Source: JAHJHG01 sp964463425
Lineage (GTDB): Bacteria; Patescibacteriota; Microgenomatia; UBA8517
Assembly: GCA_964463425.1 (NCBI GenBank)
Contig: CAYXBV010000004.1
Span: forward strand, 1-53,727
Direction of reading: 5' to 3'
DNA: 53,727 bases
Position numbers and translations under genes: made by a program. Shown in pieces: positions 41,347-50,236 of this stretch. The notes under the pieces were generated by a model that was given only the letters and a program-made list of their open reading frames with translations, had not been told where the DNA came from and made no database searches. Positions within the stretch are counted from its first letter, which is position 1, and every line of letters begins with the position of its first letter.

Positions 41347-44283
41347 ATGACGAAGTCCACTGTAACCAAAAAATTAAACAAAGAACAACTAGAGGCTGTT
41401 AAATATAAAGACGGACCTCTTTTGGTGATTGCGGGAGCGGGCACCGGTAAAACAACGGTAATAACAGAGAGAATAAAATACCTGCTTCTTTCTAAGAAAG
41501 TAAAACCATCTGAAATATTAGCACTAACTTTTACAGAAAAAGCTTCTCGCGAAATGGAAGAAAGAGTGGATATGGTGATGCCGTATGGATATACGCAAAT
41601 GTGGATTTCAACTTTCCATGCATTCTGCGACCGCATTTTAAAGCAAGAGGCATTAAATATTGGACTTGATCCGAAATTTAAGCTGATGACACAAACTTCG
41701 TCTATTCAATTCATTCGCAAAAACTTATTTGCTTTTGATTTAGATTATTTCAGGCCATTGGGAAACCCCACGAAATTTATTTCTGGAATGCTTCAGCATT
41801 TTTCTAGACTTCAGGACGAAGATATCAGTCCCCAAGAGTACTTAAAATATGCAGAAAAAATCGCTAAGAAAAAAACAAATAAAGAGGACAAGTTAGAGGC
41901 AAAAAAAACAATGGAATTGGCTAGGGCTTATGTCACTCACAACGAATTAAAAAAGAAACAGGGGTTAATGGACTATGGAGATTTAATTATAAATACGCTG
42001 ACCCTTTTCAGGCAACGCAAGAATATATTGGTCAACTATCAAAAGCAGTTTAAGCATGTATTGGTTGACGAATTTCAAGATACCAATCATGCTCAGAATG
42101 AACTGGCCATACTTCTTGCGGGAGAAAGGAAAAACATAACAGCGACCGGTGATGACGATCAAAGTGTATATCGTTTTCGTGGCGCTGCAGTTTCAAACAT
42201 TATCCATTTCAAAAAAGCTTTTCCAAAAGCAAAAGTAATTGTTTTAACAAAAAATTATCGCTCAACTCAAGAAATTCTCGATAAGGCTTATGAGATGATT
42301 CAAAACAACAATCCGGACAGACTAGAGGCCGTGGAAAAAATTGATAAGAAATTGATTTCTCAACGAAAAGTGAAGGGGGCAGAAGCTCAATTTATACACG
42401 TAGACAGAGTGGAAAACGAGGCGGACCAAGTTGCTAAAGAAATCATTAAATTAACAGATGAGGGGGAATATGATTATGGAGACTTTGCAATTTTGGTGAG
42501 AGCAAACAATCATTCAGAGCCATTCATGCGAGCGTTGTCACGAAGGGGTGTGCCTTATCAGTTTCTAGGACCTGGTAGGTTGTTTAAGCAGCCCGAGGTG
42601 ATTGATTTAATTTCGTATCTTAAAGTTCTTAATAATTTTGAGGACTCTGTTGCATTTTACAGGTTGTTGTCGATTGATTTTTTTGGAGTATCTCCTAAGG
42701 ATTTAATAAAAATAGGGAACCACGCAAGGCGATTTAATCTTTCGGTGTTTGAAGCATGCGAGAAAATCGACAGCATTTATGTTGTGCCCGAAACAAAGAG
42801 AAAAATAAATAAAATAATGACCATAATTAATAAGCACATAAATTTAGCGAAAAGTGAATCTGCGGGCCAACTTATTTATTATTTCTTAGAAGAAACGGGT
42901 CTTTTGCAGAGATTATTTAAAACTGACTCACTCGATGTTGAAAAAAAAGCTAAAAATATTTCTAAATTTTTTGACAAGTTAAAAACATATGAAACTGATA
43001 ATGATGAGGCCAGCGTGTCATCTGTGGTTGAGTGGATCGACTTATCTAGCGAATTGGGAGAATCTCCTCTTGCAGCGGATGTTGATTGGAATGAGGTAAA
43101 CGCAGTTAATATTTTGACAGTTCATTCTAGTAAGGGCCTGGAGTTTCCTGTGGTTTTTCTGGTTAACTTAGTGGGACAAAGATTCCCAACAGTTCGACGA
43201 CGCGAACAAATTCCCATTCCCGACGTTTTGATTAAAGAAATACTGCCAGTTGGCGACTACCACTTAGAAGAGGAAAGAAGATTATTTTATGTTGGCATGA
43301 CAAGGGCTGAGGACTTGGTTTACTTCACGGCAGCTGATTATTATGGTGAAGGAAAAAGAGAAAAGAAACTCTCTCCGTTTATATTTGAGGTTTTTGGAGA
43401 AGCCGCTATTTCGGACAGGTTGGCAATCGACAAGCACGAGCAACTTTCATTTTTGGATTACAAGTCTATTGACAGTCAAAAATCTGAACTAGAAATAACA
43501 AAGCAAAAAATGACTGATCTGCATGTTGATTATCTTTCTTATTCTCAAATTGCAACTTTTAAAATTTGTCCGCTGCACTACAAGTTAAAATACATATATA
43601 AAGTACCTACGCCTTTTAGTGCTCCGTTAAGCTTTGGTATATCAATGCACGCTGCGCTTAAAGATTTCTATACAAATTTTAAAAAAGAGCAAAAACACGA
43701 TGAAAAATTAATACTGGCAGCGCTTAAAGAAAATTGGACTAGCGAGGGTTACAGAAATAAATTACATGAAAAGAAGATGTTAGACAAAGGAAAGAAATTC
43801 CTTTCAGAATATTATAAAAAAGAATTTAACTCCAAAATAGTGCCAGTAGAGCTGGAGCAATCTTTTGTTGTTCCGCTAAAGTTGCCCAAAGGGGAGCGGA
43901 TGCTCAAAATAGGTGGCAAGATGGACAGAGTGGACATACTTTCTGGGGGGAGAATTGAAATTATTGACTATAAAACTGGCGCAAATCTTCCGACGCAAAA
44001 GCAGGTTGATAGCGATTTCCAGCTCACCTTTTATGCTCTTGCGGCGGCAAACATTAACGAAGAACCCTTTGGAAAAAGCCCGGAGAAAATACAACTTACC
44101 CTTTACTATTTTGACGGACAAAAGAAACTGACAACAACCAGAACAAAGGAAGAGTTAGAAGACGCAAGAAAAGAAATCTTTGCTTGGCGAAATAAAATAG
44201 AAAAATCTGATTTTAAGTGCTCAGGGCATATATTTTGTAAAACTTGTGAATACTCACTACTTTGTGGAGCGGACAGTAGATAG
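41347..44283 (+). CDS. UvrD/AddA-like helicase with C-terminal RecB-type nuclease and iron-sulfur-type cysteines
   Basis: This 978-residue protein is a superfamily 1 helicase joined to a nuclease, probably for double-strand-break or recombination repair. The helicase has Walker A GAGTGKTT (about 32-39), the motif-II box VDEFQDTNHAQ, QSVYRFRGAA, HSSKGLEFPVVF and ERRLFYVGMTRAEDL. The nuclease (about 720-978) shows GGRIEIIDYKTG (the Asp-x-Lys core). Cysteines in FKICPLH and, near the end, CSGHIFCKTCEYSLLC fit the four-cysteine iron-sulfur clasp of AddB/Cas4-type nucleases. It acts in the cytoplasm. No AddB partner is in the window, so it may work alone. Confidence 0.9.
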   Translation: MTKSTVTKKLNKEQLEAVKYKDGPLLVIAGAGTGKTTVITERIKYLLLSKKVKPSEILALTFTEKASREMEERVDMVMPYGYTQMWISTFHAFCDRILKQEALNIGLDPKFKLMTQTSSIQFIRKNLFAFDLDYFRPLGNPTKFISGMLQHFSRLQDEDISPQEYLKYAEKIAKKKTNKEDKLEAKKTMELARAYVTHNELKKKQGLMDYGDLIINTLTLFRQRKNILVNYQKQFKHVLVDEFQDTNHAQNELAILLAGERKNITATGDDDQSVYRFRGAAVSNIIHFKKAFPKAKVIVLTKNYRSTQEILDKAYEMIQNNNPDRLEAVEKIDKKLISQRKVKGAEAQFIHVDRVENEADQVAKEIIKLTDEGEYDYGDFAILVRANNHSEPFMRALSRRGVPYQFLGPGRLFKQPEVIDLISYLKVLNNFEDSVAFYRLLSIDFFGVSPKDLIKIGNHARRFNLSVFEACEKIDSIYVVPETKRKINKIMTIINKHINLAKSESAGQLIYYFLEETGLLQRLFKTDSLDVEKKAKNISKFFDKLKTYETDNDEASVSSVVEWIDLSSELGESPLAADVDWNEVNAVNILTVHSSKGLEFPVVFLVNLVGQRFPTVRRREQIPIPDVLIKEILPVGDYHLEEERRLFYVGMTRAEDLVYFTAADYYGEGKREKKLSPFIFEVFGEAAISDRLAIDKHEQLSFLDYKSIDSQKSELEITKQKMTDLHVDYLSYSQIATFKICPLHYKLKYIYKVPTPFSAPLSFGISMHAALKDFYTNFKKEQKHDEKLILAALKENWTSEGYRNKLHEKKMLDKGKKFLSEYYKKEFNSKIVPVELEQSFVVPLKLPKGERMLKIGGKMDRVDILSGGRIEIIDYKTGANLPTQKQVDSDFQLTFYALAAANINEEPFGKSPEKIQLTLYYFDGQKKLTTTRTKEELEDARKEIFAWRNKIEKSDFKCSGHIFCKTCEYSLLCGADSR

Positions 44284-44306
44284 TCTTTTTTGAACAGCTT
44301 CTCCCG

Positions 44307-45158
44307 TTAATTCTCGCAAAGCATCTGCCTTTTCCATTTTTCGAAAACTATTGATGGGAGTATTTTAACAAATGCCCCTGGATATTCAATTTCCTGACCA
44401 CCAAAAGATTTTTTAAAATGAGTAAACCCTTGCCAACTCTTATTTGGAAATCGGTCATCATAGATTCCTTCAAAATCAAGAATTTTTGCTCCAGCAGCTT
44501 TTGATTTTAATATCCCTTCCCAAATTATTTTATATTGAGCCAATGATTTTCTTCCCTCACTGTTTGAAAAAGCTTGCCAGTAGTATGAAATTTTATCTCC
44601 GACAAGAAATATGGCCCCGGCGGAATTATTTTTTGTTAAAAAGAAAAAAGCATTTTTGTTAAAAGTTTTTTTGAGTATTGTTAGGCTTGAAAGTGAAGGT
44701 ACGTAGCGTTTTGTATTAACGGTATTTTTCCACGCTGTTCTAAATCCTTTAAGGTCTTTTAATTGGGGTTCCGATAAAGACACTTGGTCAGTTTTAAGAA
44801 TTGCGCGTCTTGCGTCTTTTTTCATTCCCCTTTTTAATTCATCTGTGGTTTTTGTTAAATCAAGATGTAGTGTCTTCGAAGGCAAAAAGGGCCCTTTTGT
44901 TTTTCTATATTTGTTGTTTTTTAAATATTTTGCATCAAGTTTGTTTTTGGGCTCAATAATTATTTGCAGTGCTCGATATTTTGATGCAAGTGCCTCTATT
45001 TTTTTAAGAGGAATTATTTCTGGTCTTTGAATTTTGATAATAGAGCCAAATAGGGGAATTTTTTTAACAAAACAATTAACATGATTTATTTGAACTACAT
45101 TCCAACCCTTTTTGCGCAAGTATTTTCCGTATTGCGAAGTTTGTCTAATGTCAATCAT
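44307..45158 (-). CDS. FemAB-family aminoacyl- or acyltransferase (first)
   Basis: This 283-residue protein fits the FemX/FemAB transferase fold (double GNAT), with the C-terminal segment YYWQAFSNSEGRKSLAQYKIIWEGI, then ILDFEGIYDDRFPNKSWQGF, and the FKKSFGG end. FemAB enzymes add amino acids from aminoacyl-tRNA to the peptidoglycan cross-bridge. It is shorter than typical FemA (about 400) and lacks the coiled-coil arm. A second family member lies directly upstream (3 nt). Confidence 0.78.
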   Translation of the reverse strand: MIDIRQTSQYGKYLRKKGWNVVQINHVNCFVKKIPLFGSIIKIQRPEIIPLKKIEALASKYRALQIIIEPKNKLDAKYLKNNKYRKTKGPFLPSKTLHLDLTKTTDELKRGMKKDARRAILKTDQVSLSEPQLKDLKGFRTAWKNTVNTKRYVPSLSSLTILKKTFNKNAFFFLTKNNSAGAIFLVGDKISYYWQAFSNSEGRKSLAQYKIIWEGILKSKAAGAKILDFEGIYDDRFPNKSWQGFTHFKKSFGGQEIEYPGAFVKILPSIVFEKWKRQMLCEN

Positions 45159-45161
45159 AGC

Positions 45162-46130
45162 TTAGAAACTTGGACGAGTAAGTGAGAGTTTTGTTCGAAG
45201 GCGAAGAGCTTTCCATCTAATCATTTCAGCAAGGCGATAAATTCTATAAAGGGGGCTAATAACTAAATCCCAGGTTCCTACAAATTCTACAACTTTTGGG
45301 CGATATCCTTCCTTAAAGCGCGTAAATCCTTTTCCTATTTCTCTTCCCCATAAATCAAAAGTTTTAAGTCCTAAGTTTTTTCCATATTTTATTGCCTCCC
45401 ACATTACTAAATTATTTGCCATTACTTTTTTATGTTTATTAGATGAAGCGCCATAAGGATAGTAAAGAAAATCTTTCCAAACAAAGACAATCCATGTTGT
45501 AATAATCTCTTTTTTATATCGAGCAACAAGGAGTCTTGCAATTGGTTTTTTATTTTTTTGCACCATGTCGGTGTGTAGCGTTTTCCACATAAGACGGTGG
45601 TATTTTTCGGTGTGTGCGTAGAAACCCTGTCTTTCCACTGTCTCCTTGGTGAGTTTGATATACGCATCAAAAGCCTCGTCAGAGTTATCTTCTTGTACGC
45701 TAACCCCCTTACGTTGAGCCAAGCGTATGTTATAGCGAGTTTTTGGTTGAAAGCTTTTTATAATGTCTTCCTCGCTAGGAGTTAGATCTATCCAAAAGGT
45801 TGTGGGGGTGAAAAGAGTTTTTCCAGCTACGGCACCGTTTTGTTTTAAGAGTTCTATCGGTTTTTTGCTTTTGAGAATATTGGGTTCAAGCTTAACAAAT
45901 AATAGTTTTTCTCTTTTCCCTATTTTTTTAAGATCAGTAAGAATTTTCTTTGTAGGGGCGGGACCCTTAATAAACATACCAATTTTATAAGGAATGAAGG
46001 GTATTGGATGAAGTGTTAGTTGGCCATAATCTGTTCGAATGACTTCGTTTCCCCATTTTTCTCGAAACTTTCCCCACTCCCAAGATTGTAGGGGGTGAGA
46101 CGCTTGTTTATTGAGTCTTTGTCTATTCAT
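45162..46130 (-). CDS. FemAB-family transferase (second)
   Basis: This 322-residue protein resembles FemX/FemAB more clearly: SHPLQSWEWGKFREKWG near the start, TRYNIRLAQRKGVSV, and YPYGASSNKHKKVMANNLVMW followed by TFDLWGREIGKGFTRFKEG. It probably forms or extends peptidoglycan bridges. It is followed after 3 nt by the first family member and preceded after 8 nt by a UvrD helicase gene, all on the minus strand. Confidence 0.86.
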   Translation of the reverse strand: MNRQRLNKQASHPLQSWEWGKFREKWGNEVIRTDYGQLTLHPIPFIPYKIGMFIKGPAPTKKILTDLKKIGKREKLLFVKLEPNILKSKKPIELLKQNGAVAGKTLFTPTTFWIDLTPSEEDIIKSFQPKTRYNIRLAQRKGVSVQEDNSDEAFDAYIKLTKETVERQGFYAHTEKYHRLMWKTLHTDMVQKNKKPIARLLVARYKKEIITTWIVFVWKDFLYYPYGASSNKHKKVMANNLVMWEAIKYGKNLGLKTFDLWGREIGKGFTRFKEGYRPKVVEFVGTWDLVISPLYRIYRLAEMIRWKALRLRTKLSLTRPSF

Positions 46131-46138
46131 GTTGTTGT

Positions 46139-47962
46139 TTAACTAATAGTTTCTAACAAATCATCAGGTATATCAACAATAAAGCGACTGGGTGGATTTG
46201 ATGTTTTCTGGCCAAAATACAAACGACGATCTGCGTAAGATAAATATAAGAGTTGCTTTGCTCGAGTCATTCCAACGTAGGCCAGTCTTCTCTCTTCTTC
46301 CAAGGCGTTTGTGTCCCACAGGCTTCTCGAGTGAGGGAAAAGACCTTCTTCCATACCCACGACAAAAATTACAGAAAATTCTAAGCCTTTTGCTGCGTGT
46401 AGAGTCATCAAGGAAATTTTCCCACTAGAGGAACCAAGAGCTCTTATATATCCCTTTTCGTTTTGTTCAGATTCCATTAGGGCGACATTTTCTAAGAATG
46501 CTAATATTTCAGGAAATTCTGTGGCTACTGATCGAAGTTCTTTGATGTTTTCTAATCTTGTTATGTTTTCTTCAGTATCTCTTTTATATTTAGCCAAATA
46601 ATCAGTTTTGCTAATTACGGCGTCAAGTAAGTCTATGGTTGAAAATTTAGAAATATCGCTTGTTTCTTCCACTAATTCTTCAAATTTCTTAAACCTTCTT
46701 TTTCCAAGTTTGAGAGCTCTGTTTTCTGAAACGGTATCCTTGGGATTAACAAGAAGTCTTAAATACGAAAGTACGTCTTTAATTTCCTTGCGGCTGTAAA
46801 AACGAGTTCCGCGTATAAGTGCGTAGGGTAATCCTGTGTGAAGAAGGGCTTCCTCAATAACTCGCGATTGGGCGTTTGTTCTATATAGTATGGCAATGTC
46901 CTTAAGTTTGTATTTACTGGAAATTAACAATTGAGATTCGCTAACTACAAAAGCAGCTTCAGTTAATCCATTTTCAGCTCGATGTAGTTTAATTTTTTCT
47001 CCTTTACCTTTTTTTGTCCAGAGTTTTAAGATAGGGTGCCCTGTATTTTTTGAAATGACGGAATTTGATGCAGACAGAATGTTTTGGGTTGATCGATAAT
47101 TTCTCTCAAGGTTTACAACTTTTATTTTCGGATAGTCGCGCATAAGATTGGTTATATTCCGATGGTCTGCTCCCCGCCATGCATAAATACTTTGAGATGC
47201 ATCACCAACTACAGTTAAGTTTTCTTTATTTCCAACGACGAGTTTGGTTAATTGGTATTGGACTTTGTTAGTATCTTGCCATTCGTCAACAAAAACATGG
47301 GTAAGTTTGTTTTGCCATTTCGACAAAACTTCGGGCTTTTCTTGAAAAAGGGTAACCGTTTTTAAAAGTAGATCATCAAAGTCTAATGCACCGACCTTTT
47401 TTAAATATTTTTCGTATTCAGAATAAAATCTAAAAACTTTCTCTTGCCAATCGCCTTGAGCTATTTCGCCGAATTGCAGAGGAGATAGCATTTGGCTTTT
47501 GGCATCTGAAATAACCGAGGCGACAGCCGCGGGTTTATATGTGTCGACTGACAAGTTAGAGTTTTTTATTATTTCTTTTAGTGCTTCCTTGGTATCGCCA
47601 TCATCGTAAATAACAAAATGGTTTGGTATTTCTATTGCGGCTCCATCAATTCTCAGCACCTTGACACAAAATGAGTGGAAAGTTCCCGAATAAGGAGGCG
47701 CAATGCCAACAAGTTTTTCTATCCGTTCTTTCATTTCTGTTGCGGCCTTGTTGGTAAAAGTAAGTAGTAAAAGATTTTCAGGCTTCGTTTTTTTCTGGGC
47801 CAAGAGATATGCTGCTCTGTGAGTTAGTACTTTGGTTTTACCGCTTCCCGCTCCTGCTAAGACCAATAATGGACCGTCTTGATAAACGACGGCCTTTTTT
47901 TGTTCTTGGTTAAGTTTGGAAATCAGCTTGTTGATGGTTCCCTTATCTAATACAATAGTCAT
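46139..47962 (-). CDS. ATP-dependent DNA helicase UvrD/PcrA (short)
   Basis: This 607-residue superfamily 1A helicase has Walker A GAGSGKTKV (about 38-46), VDEWQDTNKVQ, QSIYAWRGAD, LMTLHAAKGLEF and EERRLAYVGMTRAKQL. It is about 110 residues shorter than PcrA/UvrD (about 720), lacking the C-terminal Tudor-like tail and with a reduced 2B region. It differs from the helicase-nuclease in the same neighbourhood, so this region has two UvrD-type proteins. Roles could be nucleotide-excision repair or replication restart. Confidence 0.92.
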   Translation of the reverse strand: MTIVLDKGTINKLISKLNQEQKKAVVYQDGPLLVLAGAGSGKTKVLTHRAAYLLAQKKTKPENLLLLTFTNKAATEMKERIEKLVGIAPPYSGTFHSFCVKVLRIDGAAIEIPNHFVIYDDGDTKEALKEIIKNSNLSVDTYKPAAVASVISDAKSQMLSPLQFGEIAQGDWQEKVFRFYSEYEKYLKKVGALDFDDLLLKTVTLFQEKPEVLSKWQNKLTHVFVDEWQDTNKVQYQLTKLVVGNKENLTVVGDASQSIYAWRGADHRNITNLMRDYPKIKVVNLERNYRSTQNILSASNSVISKNTGHPILKLWTKKGKGEKIKLHRAENGLTEAAFVVSESQLLISSKYKLKDIAILYRTNAQSRVIEEALLHTGLPYALIRGTRFYSRKEIKDVLSYLRLLVNPKDTVSENRALKLGKRRFKKFEELVEETSDISKFSTIDLLDAVISKTDYLAKYKRDTEENITRLENIKELRSVATEFPEILAFLENVALMESEQNEKGYIRALGSSSGKISLMTLHAAKGLEFSVIFVVGMEEGLFPHSRSLWDTNALEEERRLAYVGMTRAKQLLYLSYADRRLYFGQKTSNPPSRFIVDIPDDLLETIS

Positions 47963-48003
47963 AGATTATTTTTCAAAAAATTTTCGCGCCCGTTAAGTTT
48001 AAC

Positions 48004-49098
48004 ATGCAAAACATTAAGCAAAACCCCAAAAAAATAAATAAAAAGAAGATTGTTATATCAAAATATAAAAGAAAACTTTTAAAACATGTGTGGTTGGTAA
48101 GAACAGGTCTGATTGCGCTAATATTATTAAGCTCCTATCTTTTATATTTTTTGATCTCTTTGGCTCTTGGAAGATTTGGTATTTCTAGTTATTTAAATCT
48201 TTTCAGCGATTTTGTTTTTACCCCAATTCAAAAAATCCATACGGCTGAAAACAGAACAAATATTTTGATTCTAGGTAAGGGTGGCGAAGGACATGAAGCA
48301 CCAGATTTAACAGATACAATTATTTTCGCGTCAATTGACCATGTCAGTCCCTCATTATCTTTAATCTCCCTCCCACGAGATATTTGGATACCGGAACTTC
48401 GAGCCAAGCTTAATAGTACTTATTATTGGGGAAACCAAAAACAAGAAAATGGGGGGTTAATTTTGGCAAAGTCGACTGTCGAAAACATTGTTGGATTGCC
48501 GGTGCACTATGGATTAGTAATAGATTTCTCCGGTTTTATGAAAACAATAGACGTATTGGGCGGAATAGAAGTTGATATAGAGAATGGATTTGTTGACGAA
48601 AAATATCCTATTGAAGGGAAAGAAGATGATCTTTGTGATGGAGATTCGGAATTTAAATGTAGATACGAGACGGTGCGTTTTGAAAAAGGTCGAGAAATTA
48701 TGAATGGAGAGACAGCTCTTGTTTATGCTCGGTCTAGAAATGCAGAAGGTGACGAGGGGACTGATTTAGCTCGTGAAATAAGACAACAAAAAATTCTTAC
48801 GGCGATTCAAGTAAAAGTTTTAAGTTCAGAAATTTTACTGTCACCTAAAAAAATATTTTCGATATGGGATGTGGTTCGGGATTCTGTGGAGACAGATATG
48901 GACTTATCTGTCGGCGCGATTTTGGCCAGAAGATTTATTCAGGCAAAAGACAAAATATCATCGCATGTTCTTTCTGAAGATTTGCTAATAAATCCTCCTG
49001 TCCAATATCGATATGACAACTTGTATGTTTTTATTCCTGAAGCTGGAGATTGGGAAGATATCCACGCGTGGATAAGTGAAACGCTAACTAGTAACTAA
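48004..49098 (+). CDS. LytR-CpsA-Psr (LCP) family protein
   Basis: This 364-residue protein has a basic start, one membrane segment (about 34-55) and an outside LCP domain. NILILGKGGEGHEAPDLTDT, SLISLPRDIWIPELRAKLNS and the YARSRNAEGDEGTDLAREIRQ arginine motif are clear. LCP enzymes attach glycans to peptidoglycan from lipid-linked precursors, which fits the glycosyltransferase-rich region. The stop overlaps the next convergent gene by 11 nt. Confidence 0.94.
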   Translation: MQNIKQNPKKINKKKIVISKYKRKLLKHVWLVRTGLIALILLSSYLLYFLISLALGRFGISSYLNLFSDFVFTPIQKIHTAENRTNILILGKGGEGHEAPDLTDTIIFASIDHVSPSLSLISLPRDIWIPELRAKLNSTYYWGNQKQENGGLILAKSTVENIVGLPVHYGLVIDFSGFMKTIDVLGGIEVDIENGFVDEKYPIEGKEDDLCDGDSEFKCRYETVRFEKGREIMNGETALVYARSRNAEGDEGTDLAREIRQQKILTAIQVKVLSSEILLSPKKIFSIWDVVRDSVETDMDLSVGAILARRFIQAKDKISSHVLSEDLLINPPVQYRYDNLYVFIPEAGDWEDIHAWISETLTSN

Positions 49099-50236
49099 CC
49101 CAGCCGAATTTATTAATCCAGATCACACCCCATAAATTCACAATAATCCCTATTACGAGAAGAATCCAATGAATTGGCTTTAGTTTAGTTTGAGACACGC
49201 CTTTTAATGTCAGGAAAATAAGAAAGGGGTAAAAATCAACAGCGAAACGATAACCGAATTGCGCGAAGCCGGTCCCGCCGTGAACACCAACAACAAGGAA
49301 TATCAAAAATATTGAAAGCCAAGATATTTTGACAACCATTTCTTTAATTGGAGCTTTGAGAGCAAAAATAAAAGCAGGAGTTGTAATCCAAATGGCCATG
49401 CCAGCCCAAGAGGGTTGCAGGTAAGGGAAATGGCAAAGAAATTTAGGGCCCATCAAAAATGCAACCTTCAAATCTTCGAGTATGTAAGAGAGATGAACAA
49501 TACCTTTTGAAAACCATGGTTCATCTAGTGTTCCTGGAATTAAGAAATATCCCTTGTTCCAGGGTACTCCAAAACGAGCAAAGTTATAGATTGAGTCAAA
49601 AGCAAAAAATGCTAAAAAGGGGAGCCCCAATTTTAAATAACTTTTAATATTTGGTAGTTTCTTTCTGACTAAAAATATATAAAGAGGTAGAGAGAGCATT
49701 GTATGTGGTCGAGACAAGTATGCTGCTCCCAAAAAAATAGATATCACAATTAACCTTTTTCTTTCCAGACTTTCTACTAGGGCGGCCATGAGGAAAAATG
49801 CGGCTGTGATTTGACCAAGGTACCAAACTGAGCCAACGGACGACAAATAAAAGATAATACTTCCTAATCCAACCAATATTCCAGACCATAGGGCCATCTG
49901 TTTGTCTTTTTTGATCAAATATGACAATCTCATTGTTAATACAACCAGCATTGCGCCTAGAAAGTGGGCAAGGTACTGTTGAGGGAAGCTTTTTCCAAAA
50001 ATATAAACAAAGGGGATTAAAAGAATAGCTGGCATGGGAGGATAAACAACGAAAAACTTATTGTTGGCAATAGGAATTAGTTCACTTAACCAAGACGGGT
50101 TTTCTTCCAGCCAATATTTACCCTGAAGAAATGAATGACTAAGTCGGGTAAAATAGTCGTAAGGAGTATCGCCCGGAGAGGCAACTAGATAAATAATGAA
50201 GACAAGAAAAAAAGAAACGACAATTAGTTTTTTCAC
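49088..50236 (-). CDS. Multispanning membrane glycosyltransferase-like protein
   Basis: This 382-residue protein starts at a GTG at 50236 (an upstream in-frame extension has no family-like residues and overlaps the divergent gene more). It has about ten membrane segments. PGDTPYDYFTRLSHSFLQGK (about 19-38) is the outside loop typical of GT-C-like proteins, and YPPMPAILLIPF follows as a variant of the family PPL motif. The exact family is uncertain. Its 5' end overlaps that of the divergent 810-residue gene by 41 nt. Confidence 0.68.
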   Translation of the reverse strand: MKKLIVVSFFLVFIIYLVASPGDTPYDYFTRLSHSFLQGKYWLEENPSWLSELIPIANNKFFVVYPPMPAILLIPFVYIFGKSFPQQYLAHFLGAMLVVLTMRLSYLIKKDKQMALWSGILVGLGSIIFYLSSVGSVWYLGQITAAFFLMAALVESLERKRLIVISIFLGAAYLSRPHTMLSLPLYIFLVRKKLPNIKSYLKLGLPFLAFFAFDSIYNFARFGVPWNKGYFLIPGTLDEPWFSKGIVHLSYILEDLKVAFLMGPKFLCHFPYLQPSWAGMAIWITTPAFIFALKAPIKEMVVKISWLSIFLIFLVVGVHGGTGFAQFGYRFAVDFYPFLIFLTLKGVSQTKLKPIHWILLVIGIIVNLWGVIWINKFGWVSY

